A stretch of DNA of 24,564 nt from Candidatus Pacearchaeota archaeon (GCA_023228245.1 JALOBN010000038.1:1-24564), one strand, 5' to 3'. Numbered from the stretch's first letter, positions 7,283 through 15,027 are shown. The notes: generated by a model from the sequence alone, not told the origin. A program made the numbers and translations.

Positions 7283-9237
7283 ACGTTCTCCAGGAAATTA
7301 GCGGAATCGGAGATCAAATAATCTCCGCTATCATTTTCAAGCAAGTGTTTATTCGGCCACTGGTATTTACCCATCGCTAAGACTTGCGCCGTTGCGTCAA
7401 ATGTCGTCGCCGCGCTTGTCCCGACCAAGACCCCGTTGCGATAGATGCGGAAATACGTATCTCCAGCCGTGTAGGTAATTCCCCAATGGTAGAGCGTGTT
7501 CAGAGCATAAGCCGATACCACAACATCCTTATAGGTCGCAACGGATCCCGCGCCTTGTCCATAGTGTACTCGTATCGTGGTGGCATTGACATACGCCATG
7601 CCGAAACCATAGGAATCTGTGCCGTCATCGAAAAGCGTACTGAATGGTTGCGCGTCATTATCATAGCCCTTGACGCTATGCCAGAACATCATCGAATTAA
7701 CAGCTTGCCCGGCCATATCGCACATGGCGAAATCGTTCGCCCCGTCGAGAGTCAATCCCCCGCCCTGCAAAACTCCGGCCGGATACGCGCCCGAGAATGT
7801 CAGGTTGTGCCCATTCCCCGTTGAGTCGATCAATTCAGACGAATACAACCCCGTCCCCATATAGATAAAATCGATAAGGAACATATCGCCATCGGCCGCG
7901 TTTCCTGTGGACTCAATCCGAATACCATCGCTAGCATCGGTCATATATGCGTCAAAAACGCTCCAGGCCAGACCGACTGTGAACGTCCCCAGGCTGGTTT
8001 TTGCGCCCGATGGATAGTAGAATGCCTCCATAGTAAATGTCCGATTCGCGCGTATACGGATTCGGAACGTGTCTCCCGCGAGGCTGGCCCGCCCTGTGGT
8101 ATTCTCAATGGCTATTTTATTCCCCGCCACGACGCCGACATTGCGGACGCAGTTGCTTCCAATATAGAGCGAACCCTCATTCGCCTGCGTAGACCATCCG
8201 TCAACCGTCGCCCATGCATCTTGAGAATAGGAAACGCCAGCCGTGCAGTCCGGCATGTTGAGAATACCCGTCAAAGGATATGCCGCGATCAATCCCTCTA
8301 TCCCGGTTTTTTGTTTACTCCAATACTCCATCGAAACGCCGATGGGATTCTTGACTAGGTAACGTTGCGCATATTCGCCATTATATGACTTCGATTCTGG
8401 CGCGAACGGTATATACTGATCCGCCGAAAACTCGCCCTCGGGGTTTTTAAGCGATACACTAAACGTCGCCGCCGTGTACCCGTCTTTATATTCATGGGAG
8501 TAATCGCTCGCGTATGAGGTTACATCGCATCGAGTCCGGCCAATCCCCGACCGCTGGAAGTTGAAAAAGACCTGTTCGTTTTTCAATCCAAGATATCGAT
8601 TCGCTACCTGTGCCGCGCTCGCTTCAAGACCGTAGAATATTATACCATAATTGATATAGGCCAGTTGGTTATTACTCGGAGAAAATAAAACCTTCGATTT
8701 ATGCGCGCTAATATCAGACGCGGACGATATGACGTTCCCGCCATCGGAATATATCTTGATCGCCGATGCCGATATCGTGCAAGTTAGCCGAACCCATTTC
8801 TGTAAATCTTCGTTCGAGGCATATACTTTGGCGAGTTTCGTATCGACTTGAGCCGGAGACGCACCGCCAGCGCTGGTGTATGCCTTGACTCCGATAGTGT
8901 CATCAGCCGCATAATAGCAGAACGATACAAGCGCATCATCGAGTGAGTCCGAATAGAACTTGAAAAACTCGACATCGGACGCGACATCATAAGCCCACAT
9001 CGGTTTGACAAGGCACTCGAATGTAATCGGCATAGAGAATGGAGCCATGTAGACCGATGTTGATTGCGATAAGCTATAGCGTCCGTTTACCGGATCGCTC
9101 GAGGTATTCGCATAATATGTTTCCGTCCCCGAGATAGCGCCATACTCGATACGCCGAGGGTCGATATAAATACGAATCGGGTTATTGTAGTTTTTGGCCC
9201 AGTTATCGCGCCAACTTTGTGAGGCATTGGCTATCAT
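7279..9237 (-). CDS. Tail hub/baseplate protein, N-terminal part with LamG domains, 652 aa
   Basis: ATG at 9237 follows AAGGGGG and overlaps the tape-measure stop as TGATG; TTG at 9240 is possible but less likely. About residues 35-205 form a LamG-like domain ending in the expected strand and helix (YGIIFYGLEASAAQVANRYL). About 210-290 (RCDVTSYASDYSHEYKDGYT, FSVSLKNPEGEFS) resembles the first barrel of siphovirus hub proteins. A carbohydrate-binding-like sandwich follows (about 330-450). A second LamG domain starts near 470 but stops early, at LISDSANFLENV, before its last strands. Those strands open the protein at 5033-6388. Directly after the tape measure, this is the expected position of distal tail and hub genes. 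The role in adsorption is inferred from order and domains. Confidence 0.72.
   Translation of the reverse strand: MIANASQSWRDNWAKNYNNPIRIYIDPRRIEYGAISGTETYYANTSSDPVNGRYSLSQSTSVYMAPFSMPITFECLVKPMWAYDVASDVEFFKFYSDSLDDALVSFCYYAADDTIGVKAYTSAGGASPAQVDTKLAKVYASNEDLQKWVRLTCTISASAIKIYSDGGNVISSASDISAHKSKVLFSPSNNQLAYINYGIIFYGLEASAAQVANRYLGLKNEQVFFNFQRSGIGRTRCDVTSYASDYSHEYKDGYTAATFSVSLKNPEGEFSADQYIPFAPESKSYNGEYAQRYLVKNPIGVSMEYWSKQKTGIEGLIAAYPLTGILNMPDCTAGVSYSQDAWATVDGWSTQANEGSLYIGSNCVRNVGVVAGNKIAIENTTGRASLAGDTFRIRIRANRTFTMEAFYYPSGAKTSLGTFTVGLAWSVFDAYMTDASDGIRIESTGNAADGDMFLIDFIYMGTGLYSSELIDSTGNGHNLTFSGAYPAGVLQGGGLTLDGANDFAMCDMAGQAVNSMMFWHSVKGYDNDAQPFSTLFDDGTDSYGFGMAYVNATTIRVHYGQGAGSVATYKDVVVSAYALNTLYHWGITYTAGDTYFRIYRNGVLVGTSAATTFDATAQVLAMGKYQWPNKHLLENDSGDYLISDSANFLENV
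7295..7301 (-). repeat. 7-bp direct repeat, upstream copy, near end of hub N-terminal gene
   Basis: CTAATTT on the coding strand, in codons GCT AAT TTC that encode the final A-N-F before the four divergent last residues LENV. It matches the copy at 6378-6384 in sequence and codon phase, 917 bases away. Confidence 0.5.
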
Positions 9238-11267
9238 CAATACCCCCTTCCCGCACGCGCGAGCCCGCCCATGGCAACCGCTTCCGCCTCACGAATTGCC
9301 CACGGCGAACCATAGTAATTATTCACAACCGTAGTACCACCAGACAACCCGCCTTTCCGTTTCGGTCCGAATGCGAAATCTTCTGGGCCAGCCTCGCCAG
9401 CCAAGAAGAGGGTCGGTTTCGTGACCGTACCGCGTCCGCCCTCTGCCATCGGGACGTACTGCTGAGACATAACCATAGCACCTTGCGCAATACCCGCCGC
9501 GCCTACCACGCCAGCCGCGATAGACCCTGCTATCGGGCCAAGCTCGGAGTATGCTTTTTGAACCGACTCCGCCGTTGACATAACGATCTTAGCCAGGCTG
9601 TTTAATTTTTCAGCCTCGAATTGCTTCTTGGCAATGCGGTTCTTTTCGCCCTTTATTTTTTCATCTATCTTGGTAGTATCCTCGCCATTTTTTTCCATCG
9701 CGGCTTTCTGCTTCTCAAGTCGGGATACATAGATATCGCTCTTGTTTTTCTCAAGATCAACAAATGAATCGAATACGTCAAGCGAGGCATTGTAGATATA
9801 ATCGAAGTATGCCTTTGCCGCGTCTAGCTTTTCTCCCCACGCATCAACCGTAACCGACGTCTCGTCTGCCATTAACACCGATATCTCATCCATGCTATCA
9901 ATTGATTCTTGCAACTCGGCATTATACGCTTCGGCCGAGGACTTCTCGTCTGCTTTTTGCTTTAGATATTTTTCGAATTTCTGTCCGCGCTCAATGTCGA
10001 GCCTTTCTTGTAATGCGGCTTCTTGTTCAAGCAAGCGCAACGCTTCCTCCGCGTCTTTCTTTTTTTCATCATCGGCTTTCTTTTCGTCATCTGCTATTTT
10101 TGAGTTTTTGTCTGCTTGTTTTTGTTTCGCGTCTTCGGCAGCCTTTAGCGCTGGAAGTATTTTTTCTATAACAGCCTTCTGCTTTTCAAGTGCCTTTATT
10201 TCGTTTGAAATCTTTCCAGACGAACCGCTTAGAGCAGCCTGCGGGCTGTTTAAGTCTTTCTTGTATTGCTCTATTGACTTAGAAATAGCATCCAACCCAG
10301 CCGCTGCATCTTCGGCTGTAATTCCTATTTCTCGAATAGCGTCTATCTTAGCCTGTGTGGTTTTTTCAGAGAATCCACGGGTCCCAACTATTTCGGCCAG
10401 TTCTGCTGCACGATCCTTTATTGACTTGGCTTGATTTACTAGCGCTAGTCCATCTGCGATAGTCCCGATCCATCCAGTGAACGTCTTCCAGTTTGTACTA
10501 TTTGCAATAGCTATCCCTATTTCTTCGTTTACATCCTTTATTGCTTTCTTCATGTTTTGGTATGATCCGGTTGCCGTGTTAGCCGCCGCCGCCGCCGCTC
10601 CGCCGTATGTCTTTGAAAGCTCCTTAAGAATGATATCCTGAGCATCGGCTAGCCGGTTGGTTTCGACCAGCTCTTTTATCATAGCCTTTTCGGCAGCGCT
10701 AAACTTGAAGCCCTGGCGAGAAAGAGAATCAAGCCCGGCTATAGGATTGTCTAGAGCCTTGCCTACCGCCTGGGCCGCGCTCGTAAGATCCATGCCCATG
10801 ACTTGTGCCATGTTGAGTATCTCAGTGGACGCCCGGTCGAAGTTGATGCCCTGGATATTCCTGAATCCTAGTAAGATGCCCTGCATGCTAGTAACGGCGT
10901 CATCTTCAAACAGCGTTACCTTGGCCATAGTCTTGGCATATTCGTTAAGCTTGGCGGCGCTTGTCCATGCGTTAGCGCCAGTAGCCGTAAGCGTTGAATT
11001 AAGAATGGCCTGCGCCTTTTCGGTTTCGGCTGCAATGGCCATATACTTATCAACTTCCGATCCTAACTTGCTTATTGCTCCAGACACAAGCCGAAACGCG
11101 GCGACAGGGCCTTGCATTATATCGCGCATTTTGGCGAAGGACATGCCCATATCTTTCGCGCCCTTACTTGTTTTTTTCGTGAGCGAGTCTATCTCTTTAA
11201 GCTTCGAGGAAGCATCTGCAATGTTGGCAGAGATTTTTAACTGTAGTTCCTCGGTTGTAAGGGACAT
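9237..11267 (-). CDS. Tail tape measure protein, 676 aa
   Basis: The protein sets tail length and occupies the tube lumen in long-tailed phages. The N-terminal 250 residues show the conserved tape-measure region (MRDIMQGPVAAFRLVSGAIS, FEDDAVTSMQGILLGF, VGKALDNPIAGLDSLSRQGF). About 330-480 is a Lys/Glu/Asp/Ala-rich coiled coil. About 555-600 is hydrophobic and Gly/Ala-rich (GPIAGSIAAGVVGAAGIAQG), and the C-terminal motif TKPTLFLAGEAGPEDFAFGP is characteristic. The start ATG overlaps the upstream stop as TAATG. At the usual rule of about 1.5 angstrom per residue it predicts a tail near 100 nm (estimate). No peptidase domain is seen. It is short for a tape measure but intact. Confidence 0.93.
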   Translation of the reverse strand: MSLTTEELQLKISANIADASSKLKEIDSLTKKTSKGAKDMGMSFAKMRDIMQGPVAAFRLVSGAISKLGSEVDKYMAIAAETEKAQAILNSTLTATGANAWTSAAKLNEYAKTMAKVTLFEDDAVTSMQGILLGFRNIQGINFDRASTEILNMAQVMGMDLTSAAQAVGKALDNPIAGLDSLSRQGFKFSAAEKAMIKELVETNRLADAQDIILKELSKTYGGAAAAAANTATGSYQNMKKAIKDVNEEIGIAIANSTNWKTFTGWIGTIADGLALVNQAKSIKDRAAELAEIVGTRGFSEKTTQAKIDAIREIGITAEDAAAGLDAISKSIEQYKKDLNSPQAALSGSSGKISNEIKALEKQKAVIEKILPALKAAEDAKQKQADKNSKIADDEKKADDEKKKDAEEALRLLEQEAALQERLDIERGQKFEKYLKQKADEKSSAEAYNAELQESIDSMDEISVLMADETSVTVDAWGEKLDAAKAYFDYIYNASLDVFDSFVDLEKNKSDIYVSRLEKQKAAMEKNGEDTTKIDEKIKGEKNRIAKKQFEAEKLNSLAKIVMSTAESVQKAYSELGPIAGSIAAGVVGAAGIAQGAMVMSQQYVPMAEGGRGTVTKPTLFLAGEAGPEDFAFGPKRKGGLSGGTTVVNNYYGSPWAIREAEAVAMGGLARAGRGY

Positions 11268-11629
11268 TATTGCTTTTCCTCTTTTGCCGCTTCAAGTATG
11301 GCGCTTCGCATAGTAGACTTCATTTTACGCTGGGCCGCCGCCTTTGCCAGGCGCATGAATGGGACGGCCTTTCTAAGGAACGACCCGAACTCGGTTATAA
11401 AAGCATAGGGAGAATCTGTCGATATCTTTATGTATCTTGCCGCCAAAAAGTCAAGCCGTTTGATTGTATCTCGCAAGTGTATCGGATGCTCTGGTAGATA
11501 TGGCGCCTTAGCCTTAGCCGTCTTATATGCCTGTATCGCGCCAATGTTTAGCAGTTTGTCGATTATCTTATCCGGAAGATTGAGATGGCTAAACTTTCCA
11601 AGCGATCCCTTGACGCTAAGTTCCAGCAT
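11267..11629 (-). CDS. HK97 gp10-like tail protein, 120 aa
   Basis: The sequence fits the HK97-gp10/minor tail family: AYKTAKAKAPYLPEHPIHLR followed by DTIKR near the middle, then YAFITEFGS (about 75-83) and AVPFMRLA (about 88-95), which correspond to the family's 'A-P..L..sI', 'YA..iE.GT' and 'a.PFl.pA' blocks. In HK97-like phages this protein sits at the head-tail or tube-completion interface. GGGGGAAAA precedes ATG at 11629, which overlaps the upstream frame by 14 bases. Its place here, between the chaperone frames and the tape measure, differs from the common place upstream of the tail tube. Confidence 0.72.
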   Translation of the reverse strand: MLELSVKGSLGKFSHLNLPDKIIDKLLNIGAIQAYKTAKAKAPYLPEHPIHLRDTIKRLDFLAARYIKISTDSPYAFITEFGSFLRKAVPFMRLAKAAAQRKMKSTMRSAILEAAKEEKQ

Positions 11630-11948
11630 TTTTCCCCCGGTTCGATTTAGCCAACAACCTGTCGAACATCTCTATTACTCCAAGCTGTGCCACCGTCATC
11701 TTGCGCCAATCTTTTGGCATCCCGAAATCCTTGCACCGCTTCCAGAATCTAATCGCCAAGAAAAACCCTGCGCCTATAATTGGCCTTACAATACCAGGTA
11801 TATCGCGCAAGAATATTTCGTCTAAAAGATCGCCTTCGCCTGGTATCAATCGCCATTCGTCGGCCCCTGCATGCTCGCACGCCTCAAGCGTTTCATAAAC
11901 AGTTCCGTTTCTCGTCAGATGACCCCCGGCCCAAAGGCCGAAGGTCAT
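11616..11948 (-). CDS. Tail assembly chaperone, frameshifted T-like extension frame, 110 aa if started independently
   Basis: This frame starts with ATG at 11948, overlapping the stop of the G-like gene (TAATG), and lies in the -1 frame relative to it. It is probably made mainly as an extension of the G-like protein by -1 frameshifting at 11954-11960, giving a fusion of about 229 residues (117 of G, then L-V, then 110 here). In lambda the equivalent gpGT binds tape measure and tube subunits during assembly and is absent from virions. The ATG itself lies in the 5' arm of a stable hairpin, which would hinder independent initiation. A hydrophobic patch lies at about residues 50-68. Confidence 0.75.
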   Translation of the reverse strand: MTFGLWAGGHLTRNGTVYETLEACEHAGADEWRLIPGEGDLLDEIFLRDIPGIVRPIIGAGFFLAIRFWKRCKDFGMPKDWRKMTVAQLGVIEMFDRLLAKSNRGKNAGT

Positions 11949-11960
11949 TACGAGTTTTTT
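11919..11960 (-). promoter_or_regulatory. Programmed -1 ribosomal frameshift signal (slippery heptamer plus hairpin)
   Basis: Reading the coding strand: the heptamer A AAA AAC (11960-11954) is in the correct phase of the G-like gene (GAA AAA AAC TCG TAA). After a 5-nt spacer comes a hairpin at 11948-11919 with 13 consecutive pairs, ATGACCTTCGGCC against GGCCGGGGGTCAT, two of them G-U, and a TTTG loop. Slippage by -1 bypasses the TAA at 11950-11948 and enters the 110-codon frame. Heptamer, spacing and stem all match the classic design of tail-chaperone frameshift sites. Confidence 0.88.
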
Positions 11961-12304
11961 TCTGGTACCTCTGCGCCTTCCATGATATGGAGCGCGACAT
12001 CCGTTTTAATCTGGGCAAGCTTCGGAGAACCGCGAACCATCGTCAAAAACTCCTCGGATGATACGATCTCTTTCCCGTTCACGAAGCAATTCTCGATAGA
12101 CTTTACGCCGCGCCGAAATACTTCCGAATAGTTTGCCCTAGTTCGCGCCTTCCCCTTTCCAGCCGACGTTACCTCGTAATAATCCTGGAGGTCGCTTTCC
12201 TCGACGCTAAGGAATTGTAGGTTAAACGCCATCGGTTTTTCGTCTTTTGCGTTTCCGTAAAGCTCGGGGATATATCGCTCGCCATCATTAATATTGATGT
12301 TCAC
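11948..12304 (-). CDS. Tail assembly chaperone, G-like, 118 aa
   Basis: GTG at 12304 is chosen: it lies 10 bases after the tail tube stop with GGAG correctly spaced, whereas the upstream ATG at 12355 would overlap the tube gene by 41 bases with no clear ribosome site. The protein begins MNININDGERYIPELYG (first residue from GTG) and is a small alpha/beta protein followed by helices (NYSEVFRRGVKSIENCF). Position between tail tube and tape measure, and the frameshift site at the last codons, identify it as the short product of the chaperone pair (lambda gpG equivalent). It should be made in excess over the frameshifted fusion. Confidence 0.83.
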   Translation of the reverse strand: MNININDGERYIPELYGNAKDEKPMAFNLQFLSVEESDLQDYYEVTSAGKGKARTRANYSEVFRRGVKSIENCFVNGKEIVSSEEFLTMVRGSPKLAQIKTDVALHIMEGAEVPEKNS

Positions 12305-12314
12305 AATATCTCCA

Positions 12315-12749
12315 TTAGGATATGGTCGGAAGATGCGTACACTGCATGGATGCATTGAACGTAGACTTGCCAGACGCCGAGCTTCCAGACCCCGACCCGG
12401 TAATATATCCTCGATGCGTGAAGTTCTTTCCGCCGTCGGCTATTTTCAGAATGCGCGTAGCCGGGCTAGAACAGACAAGCCCGTTATAGAGCGCAAGCTG
12501 TACCGCATTGGTAAGATCAAGTCCACCCGAGAACGTAATAGCCATAGATGGCATACCCGGGAGATTCTTAGCGATCTTGTCGCCGAATCCGGTATAAGGG
12601 ATAAGCTCCCTAGTCCACGGAGCATCATAGGTATCGATGTACGGAATCGTGGTGCATGTACCCTGAGACACCGATATCACGTCGCCAGTACACGTGCAAG
12701 TACCTCCGGTCAAAATCTTCATAGTAACAGAGAATCCAGTAGACACCAT
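12315..12749 (-). CDS. Major tail tube protein, 144 aa
   Basis: AAAGGAGG lies just upstream of ATG at 12749, the strongest ribosome site in the tail module, as expected for an abundant protein. The sequence is beta-rich with Gly/Ser/Thr; SMAITFSGGLDLTNAVQLAL and RGYITGSGSGSSASGKSTFN resemble strands of the tube-fold family, which stacks as hexamers to form the tail tube. Position directly before the chaperone pair and tape measure is the standard location. An N-terminal run (TGGTCTCTGD) is cysteine-containing. The assignment relies on fold pattern and gene order. Confidence 0.77.
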   Translation of the reverse strand: MVSTGFSVTMKILTGGTCTCTGDVISVSQGTCTTIPYIDTYDAPWTRELIPYTGFGDKIAKNLPGMPSMAITFSGGLDLTNAVQLALYNGLVCSSPATRILKIADGGKNFTHRGYITGSGSGSSASGKSTFNASMQCTHLPTIS

Positions 12750-13379
12750 TTAGTGCCTCCTTTCAATTTGCGATAGAACGTCTAAAGTGCCGTTCCTATA
12801 TCCAAGCCTTTCACGTAGCACAAGCGCTTTTTCTATATCGCCGTTCGTTTGAGCCAAAACGTCTTGTCTTATTTTTTCTATATATTCCGTTCCGCTATTT
12901 TCGTATGAATAGGTCGAACACGTATCGCTCAAAAGTCCGCCTTCGGGTATCGTTATTTTCGCGCCCTTCGCGGTTATGTATCCCATAATCCAGTAGAAAA
13001 AATTGCGCCGCGAGTATTCAGCATCCGATGAAAAATCAACGCCATAGAGCCATATATCCCGATATCCTTCGAGATACGCATAGGCCAAGATCATCGCTAC
13101 CGTTCCGTTAAGGCGCTTGCCGAACTCTTTTATCAGAGACTCGATAGGGAACCGCTGGTTATGTTTGACTCCTTCGATTAATTCCTTGGAATATATTACG
13201 CATCCGACATCGTTTAATTGATCGATAGAGTAAACCGCATCGTGCAATTCAAAGCATGCGTCAACGCGTGGAAGCTCTTGGCCTACGCTCATAGTTGACC
13301 ATATTACCGCATCGCTTGAGAATGGGGAGGACATTCGAGTCGATCCGCCGCCGACGATACATAACCGCTTAGTATTCAT
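12750..13379 (-). CDS. Rossmann-like protein of unknown function embedded in tail module, 209 aa
   Basis: The N-terminus LCIVGGGSTR (6-15) is a nucleotide-binding-type glycine loop. ELHD at 44-47, GTVAMILAYAYLEGYRDIWL (91-110), YGVDF (111-115), EYSRRNFFYWIMGY (120-133) and IPEGGLLSD (143-151) follow a pattern I recognise from phage proteins related to MptE-like/DUF115 or sialyltransferase-like Rossmann enzymes. The catalytic activity of these phage proteins is not known to me. The gene overlaps the tail terminator by 11 bases and abuts the tail tube gene, so it is co-translated with structural genes though it looks enzymatic. Possibilities are virion glycosylation or nucleotide-sugar handling (inference). 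Confidence is high for a real gene, low for function. Confidence 0.62.
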   Translation of the reverse strand: MNTKRLCIVGGGSTRMSSPFSSDAVIWSTMSVGQELPRVDACFELHDAVYSIDQLNDVGCVIYSKELIEGVKHNQRFPIESLIKEFGKRLNGTVAMILAYAYLEGYRDIWLYGVDFSSDAEYSRRNFFYWIMGYITAKGAKITIPEGGLLSDTCSTYSYENSGTEYIEKIRQDVLAQTNGDIEKALVLRERLGYRNGTLDVLSQIERRH

Positions 13380-13773
13380 AATCCCCCTGCCATTCGTTTA
13401 TTCCATGATACCATTGCTCGTTAGATGTATCTCTTGCTACCACCGGCCCGCTTATAGTGGAAAAGTGAACTGTTATGCCCGTATCTATCGCCCCGGAAAA
13501 CCTATTAAGCGCCGTTACAAGCAATGATCCTATGGCGATACAATTAGCCTGTAGTTTGCTAAAGGTATCAATCTGTATCATAACCTCGCCACATTTAGTG
13601 AGGCCGAAATATAGCGGATCATTTTCTTTAGTTATAACCTGATATCTTATATAATCAGTTTGCATATTAGAATCTGTCGGAGCATCAGCGGAATAAATAT
13701 CTTGACCGACATAGGAAGTTATCCCCGGTTGAGATAAAATATAGTTATAAATAGCGTTTTCAATAAAGGCCAT
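13369..13773 (-). CDS. Tail terminator/completion protein (DUF3168-like), 134 aa
   Basis: A small alpha/beta protein with MAFIENAIYNYILSQPGITS at the N-terminus and RYQVITKENDP, then GEVMIQIDTFSK and ANCIAIGSLLVTALNRFSG, matching the pattern of tail terminator or completion proteins (lambda gpU, SPP1 gp17, DUF3168 group) that cap the tube and join it to the head. The start ATG overlaps the head-tail adaptor stop as TAATG. The neighbours, adaptor before and tail tube two genes after, agree with this role. Confidence 0.75.
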   Translation of the reverse strand: MAFIENAIYNYILSQPGITSYVGQDIYSADAPTDSNMQTDYIRYQVITKENDPLYFGLTKCGEVMIQIDTFSKLQANCIAIGSLLVTALNRFSGAIDTGITVHFSTISGPVVARDTSNEQWYHGINEWQGDYEY

Positions 13774-14081
13774 TATTGCTCCACCGCCATTATCTGTAGC
13801 TCCCTATGCATCTCTTTCGGGTCAATCGGTTGCTTGAAGTTGAACCGCCGCCCGTCAAAAATCCCGATATGCGCTCCCGTGATTCCCTTGATATATCGCA
13901 TCGTTATCTTATGCGTAACATCCGAGGAAGTACCGCCAAGCGACATATACTCCTTCACGCTGATAGGCTCAATGTCGGCCGGGAACTTACCAAGAAGCGT
14001 TAGCGTCTCTGCGCCAGATACACCGCCAGACTTTTGTACTGAGTAGATCGATATGTAGTGTCGAAGCCGTCCTGCCCTCAT
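13773..14081 (-). CDS. Head-tail adaptor/closure protein (Phage_H_T_join, SPP1 gp16-like), 102 aa
   Basis: The first residues MRAGRLRHYISIYSVQ are typical of the head-tail joining family, which starts with M-x-x-G-x-L-x-x-x-I. The rest is a small beta barrel (SDVTHKITMRYIKGI, then FDGRRFNFKQPIDPKEMHRE). It would seal the connector ring below the gp6-like adaptor. It overlaps the upstream connector gene by ATGA and the downstream terminator by TAATG. Length is normal for the family. Confidence 0.85.
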   Translation of the reverse strand: MRAGRLRHYISIYSVQKSGGVSGAETLTLLGKFPADIEPISVKEYMSLGGTSSDVTHKITMRYIKGITGAHIGIFDGRRFNFKQPIDPKEMHRELQIMAVEQ

Positions 14082-15019
14082 ACCGATATCACCCTATCGA
14101 ATCCAAGAAGCGCCTTGACGCTCCATGAAACGTTAACAGGCGAAGCAAAATTAGCAAACGTGTTAGTATCTTCACGATTCTCGTACAAATCTCCGACAAG
14201 CATCATGATCGCGTGGCGTATCTCTTCGGGAACGCTTGCGGCCGTTGCTCCATATCCAGCGGTATAGGTTATCGTGATTCCGGCAAGATCGCGCAAGGTT
14301 TCCGACGGCCAGCTATAGCCATAGGCCGGAGCAAGACGACCGACAAAGCCGGTAGCGTCGAGCTGGTATTCCGTAGCGCTCCACGTTGCCGCAGTCCCGG
14401 CGCTATTCGTATAAACAATCGAAGTGATAGTCGCCGCCGGTGGCATGGGAAGATCAAACGGAGCGCGCGGCCAAGCGTCGAGAGTCAAGGCGTAAGTCCT
14501 GGTTATATAAGAGCGCGATTGATAGTTTTCGCATATCCTCCGCGCGGTAGTAATCAAGGTTGAAACGTAAGTATCATCATCGGTCATGTAGTTGCCAGTT
14601 ACGACTGAGCATCCAAAATCGATAGCGCCAACGGCTACCGTCGCTACGATTCTGATATAGGTTTTTGTTCCGGTATATTGCTTTTCTACCGTACCGGCGG
14701 AGGTGATTTGAGCGTAGGTCGTCCCGAGCCAGTCAGTATATCCAGACCCGAGCGTATTGCTTTCCTGGATCTTATAGTCAAGCGTAGCGCCAGCCGCGAC
14801 GGATCCGACTGAAATCTGAACTAGCGCCGACTTATTCAAAACATCGACGCCAGTCCCGATTATTCCATATGCAGGAGTTATCCCGTACGCATCAGGGGCG
14901 AGGCAAATAGTCGAGGCCACTTCGTCGGCGAACGTACCAGTATCGAGGCGGAGATGCCTTTTAGCTTCCGCGAGAGTGACAGGCTCGATTGTCGGCGCAA
15001 CGGTAACGACTAATCCCAT
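14078..15019 (-). CDS. HK97 gp6-like head-tail connector with inserted beta domain, 313 aa
   Basis: ATG at 15019 has AGGGGAT upstream and starts MGLVVTVAPTIEPVTLAEAK, the family N-terminus; the extension to 15055 overlaps the preceding gene and is rejected. The connector body resumes at about 147 (DDDTYVSTLITTARRICENY) and continues through ITRTYALTLDAWP, AGYGATAASVPEEIRHAIMM and LVGDLYENRED (274-284). Family members are usually about 100-200 residues. Here residues about 33-146 form an extra beta-rich domain (ALVQISVGSVAAGATLDYKI, then GTKTYIRIVATV). Because the N-terminus of the connector faces outward or toward the capsid vertex, the insert could project as a decoration (inference). Confidence 0.82.
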   Translation of the reverse strand: MGLVVTVAPTIEPVTLAEAKRHLRLDTGTFADEVASTICLAPDAYGITPAYGIIGTGVDVLNKSALVQISVGSVAAGATLDYKIQESNTLGSGYTDWLGTTYAQITSAGTVEKQYTGTKTYIRIVATVAVGAIDFGCSVVTGNYMTDDDTYVSTLITTARRICENYQSRSYITRTYALTLDAWPRAPFDLPMPPAATITSIVYTNSAGTAATWSATEYQLDATGFVGRLAPAYGYSWPSETLRDLAGITITYTAGYGATAASVPEEIRHAIMMLVGDLYENREDTNTFANFASPVNVSWSVKALLGFDRVISV

Positions 15020-15027
15020 ACTATCCC

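Noticed and set aside
6389..7294. Self-splicing intron or intein as explanation for the split hub gene
   Set aside because: The open frame fills nearly all of the 917 bases, leaving no room for a ribozyme core; the frame is closed by stops on both sides and lacks intein or homing-endonuclease motifs.
9892..10434. Plus-strand Ser/Phe-rich frame that looks membrane-like
   Set aside because: It is the antisense of the Lys/Glu-rich coiled coil in the tape measure, which automatically yields Phe/Ser/Leu runs.
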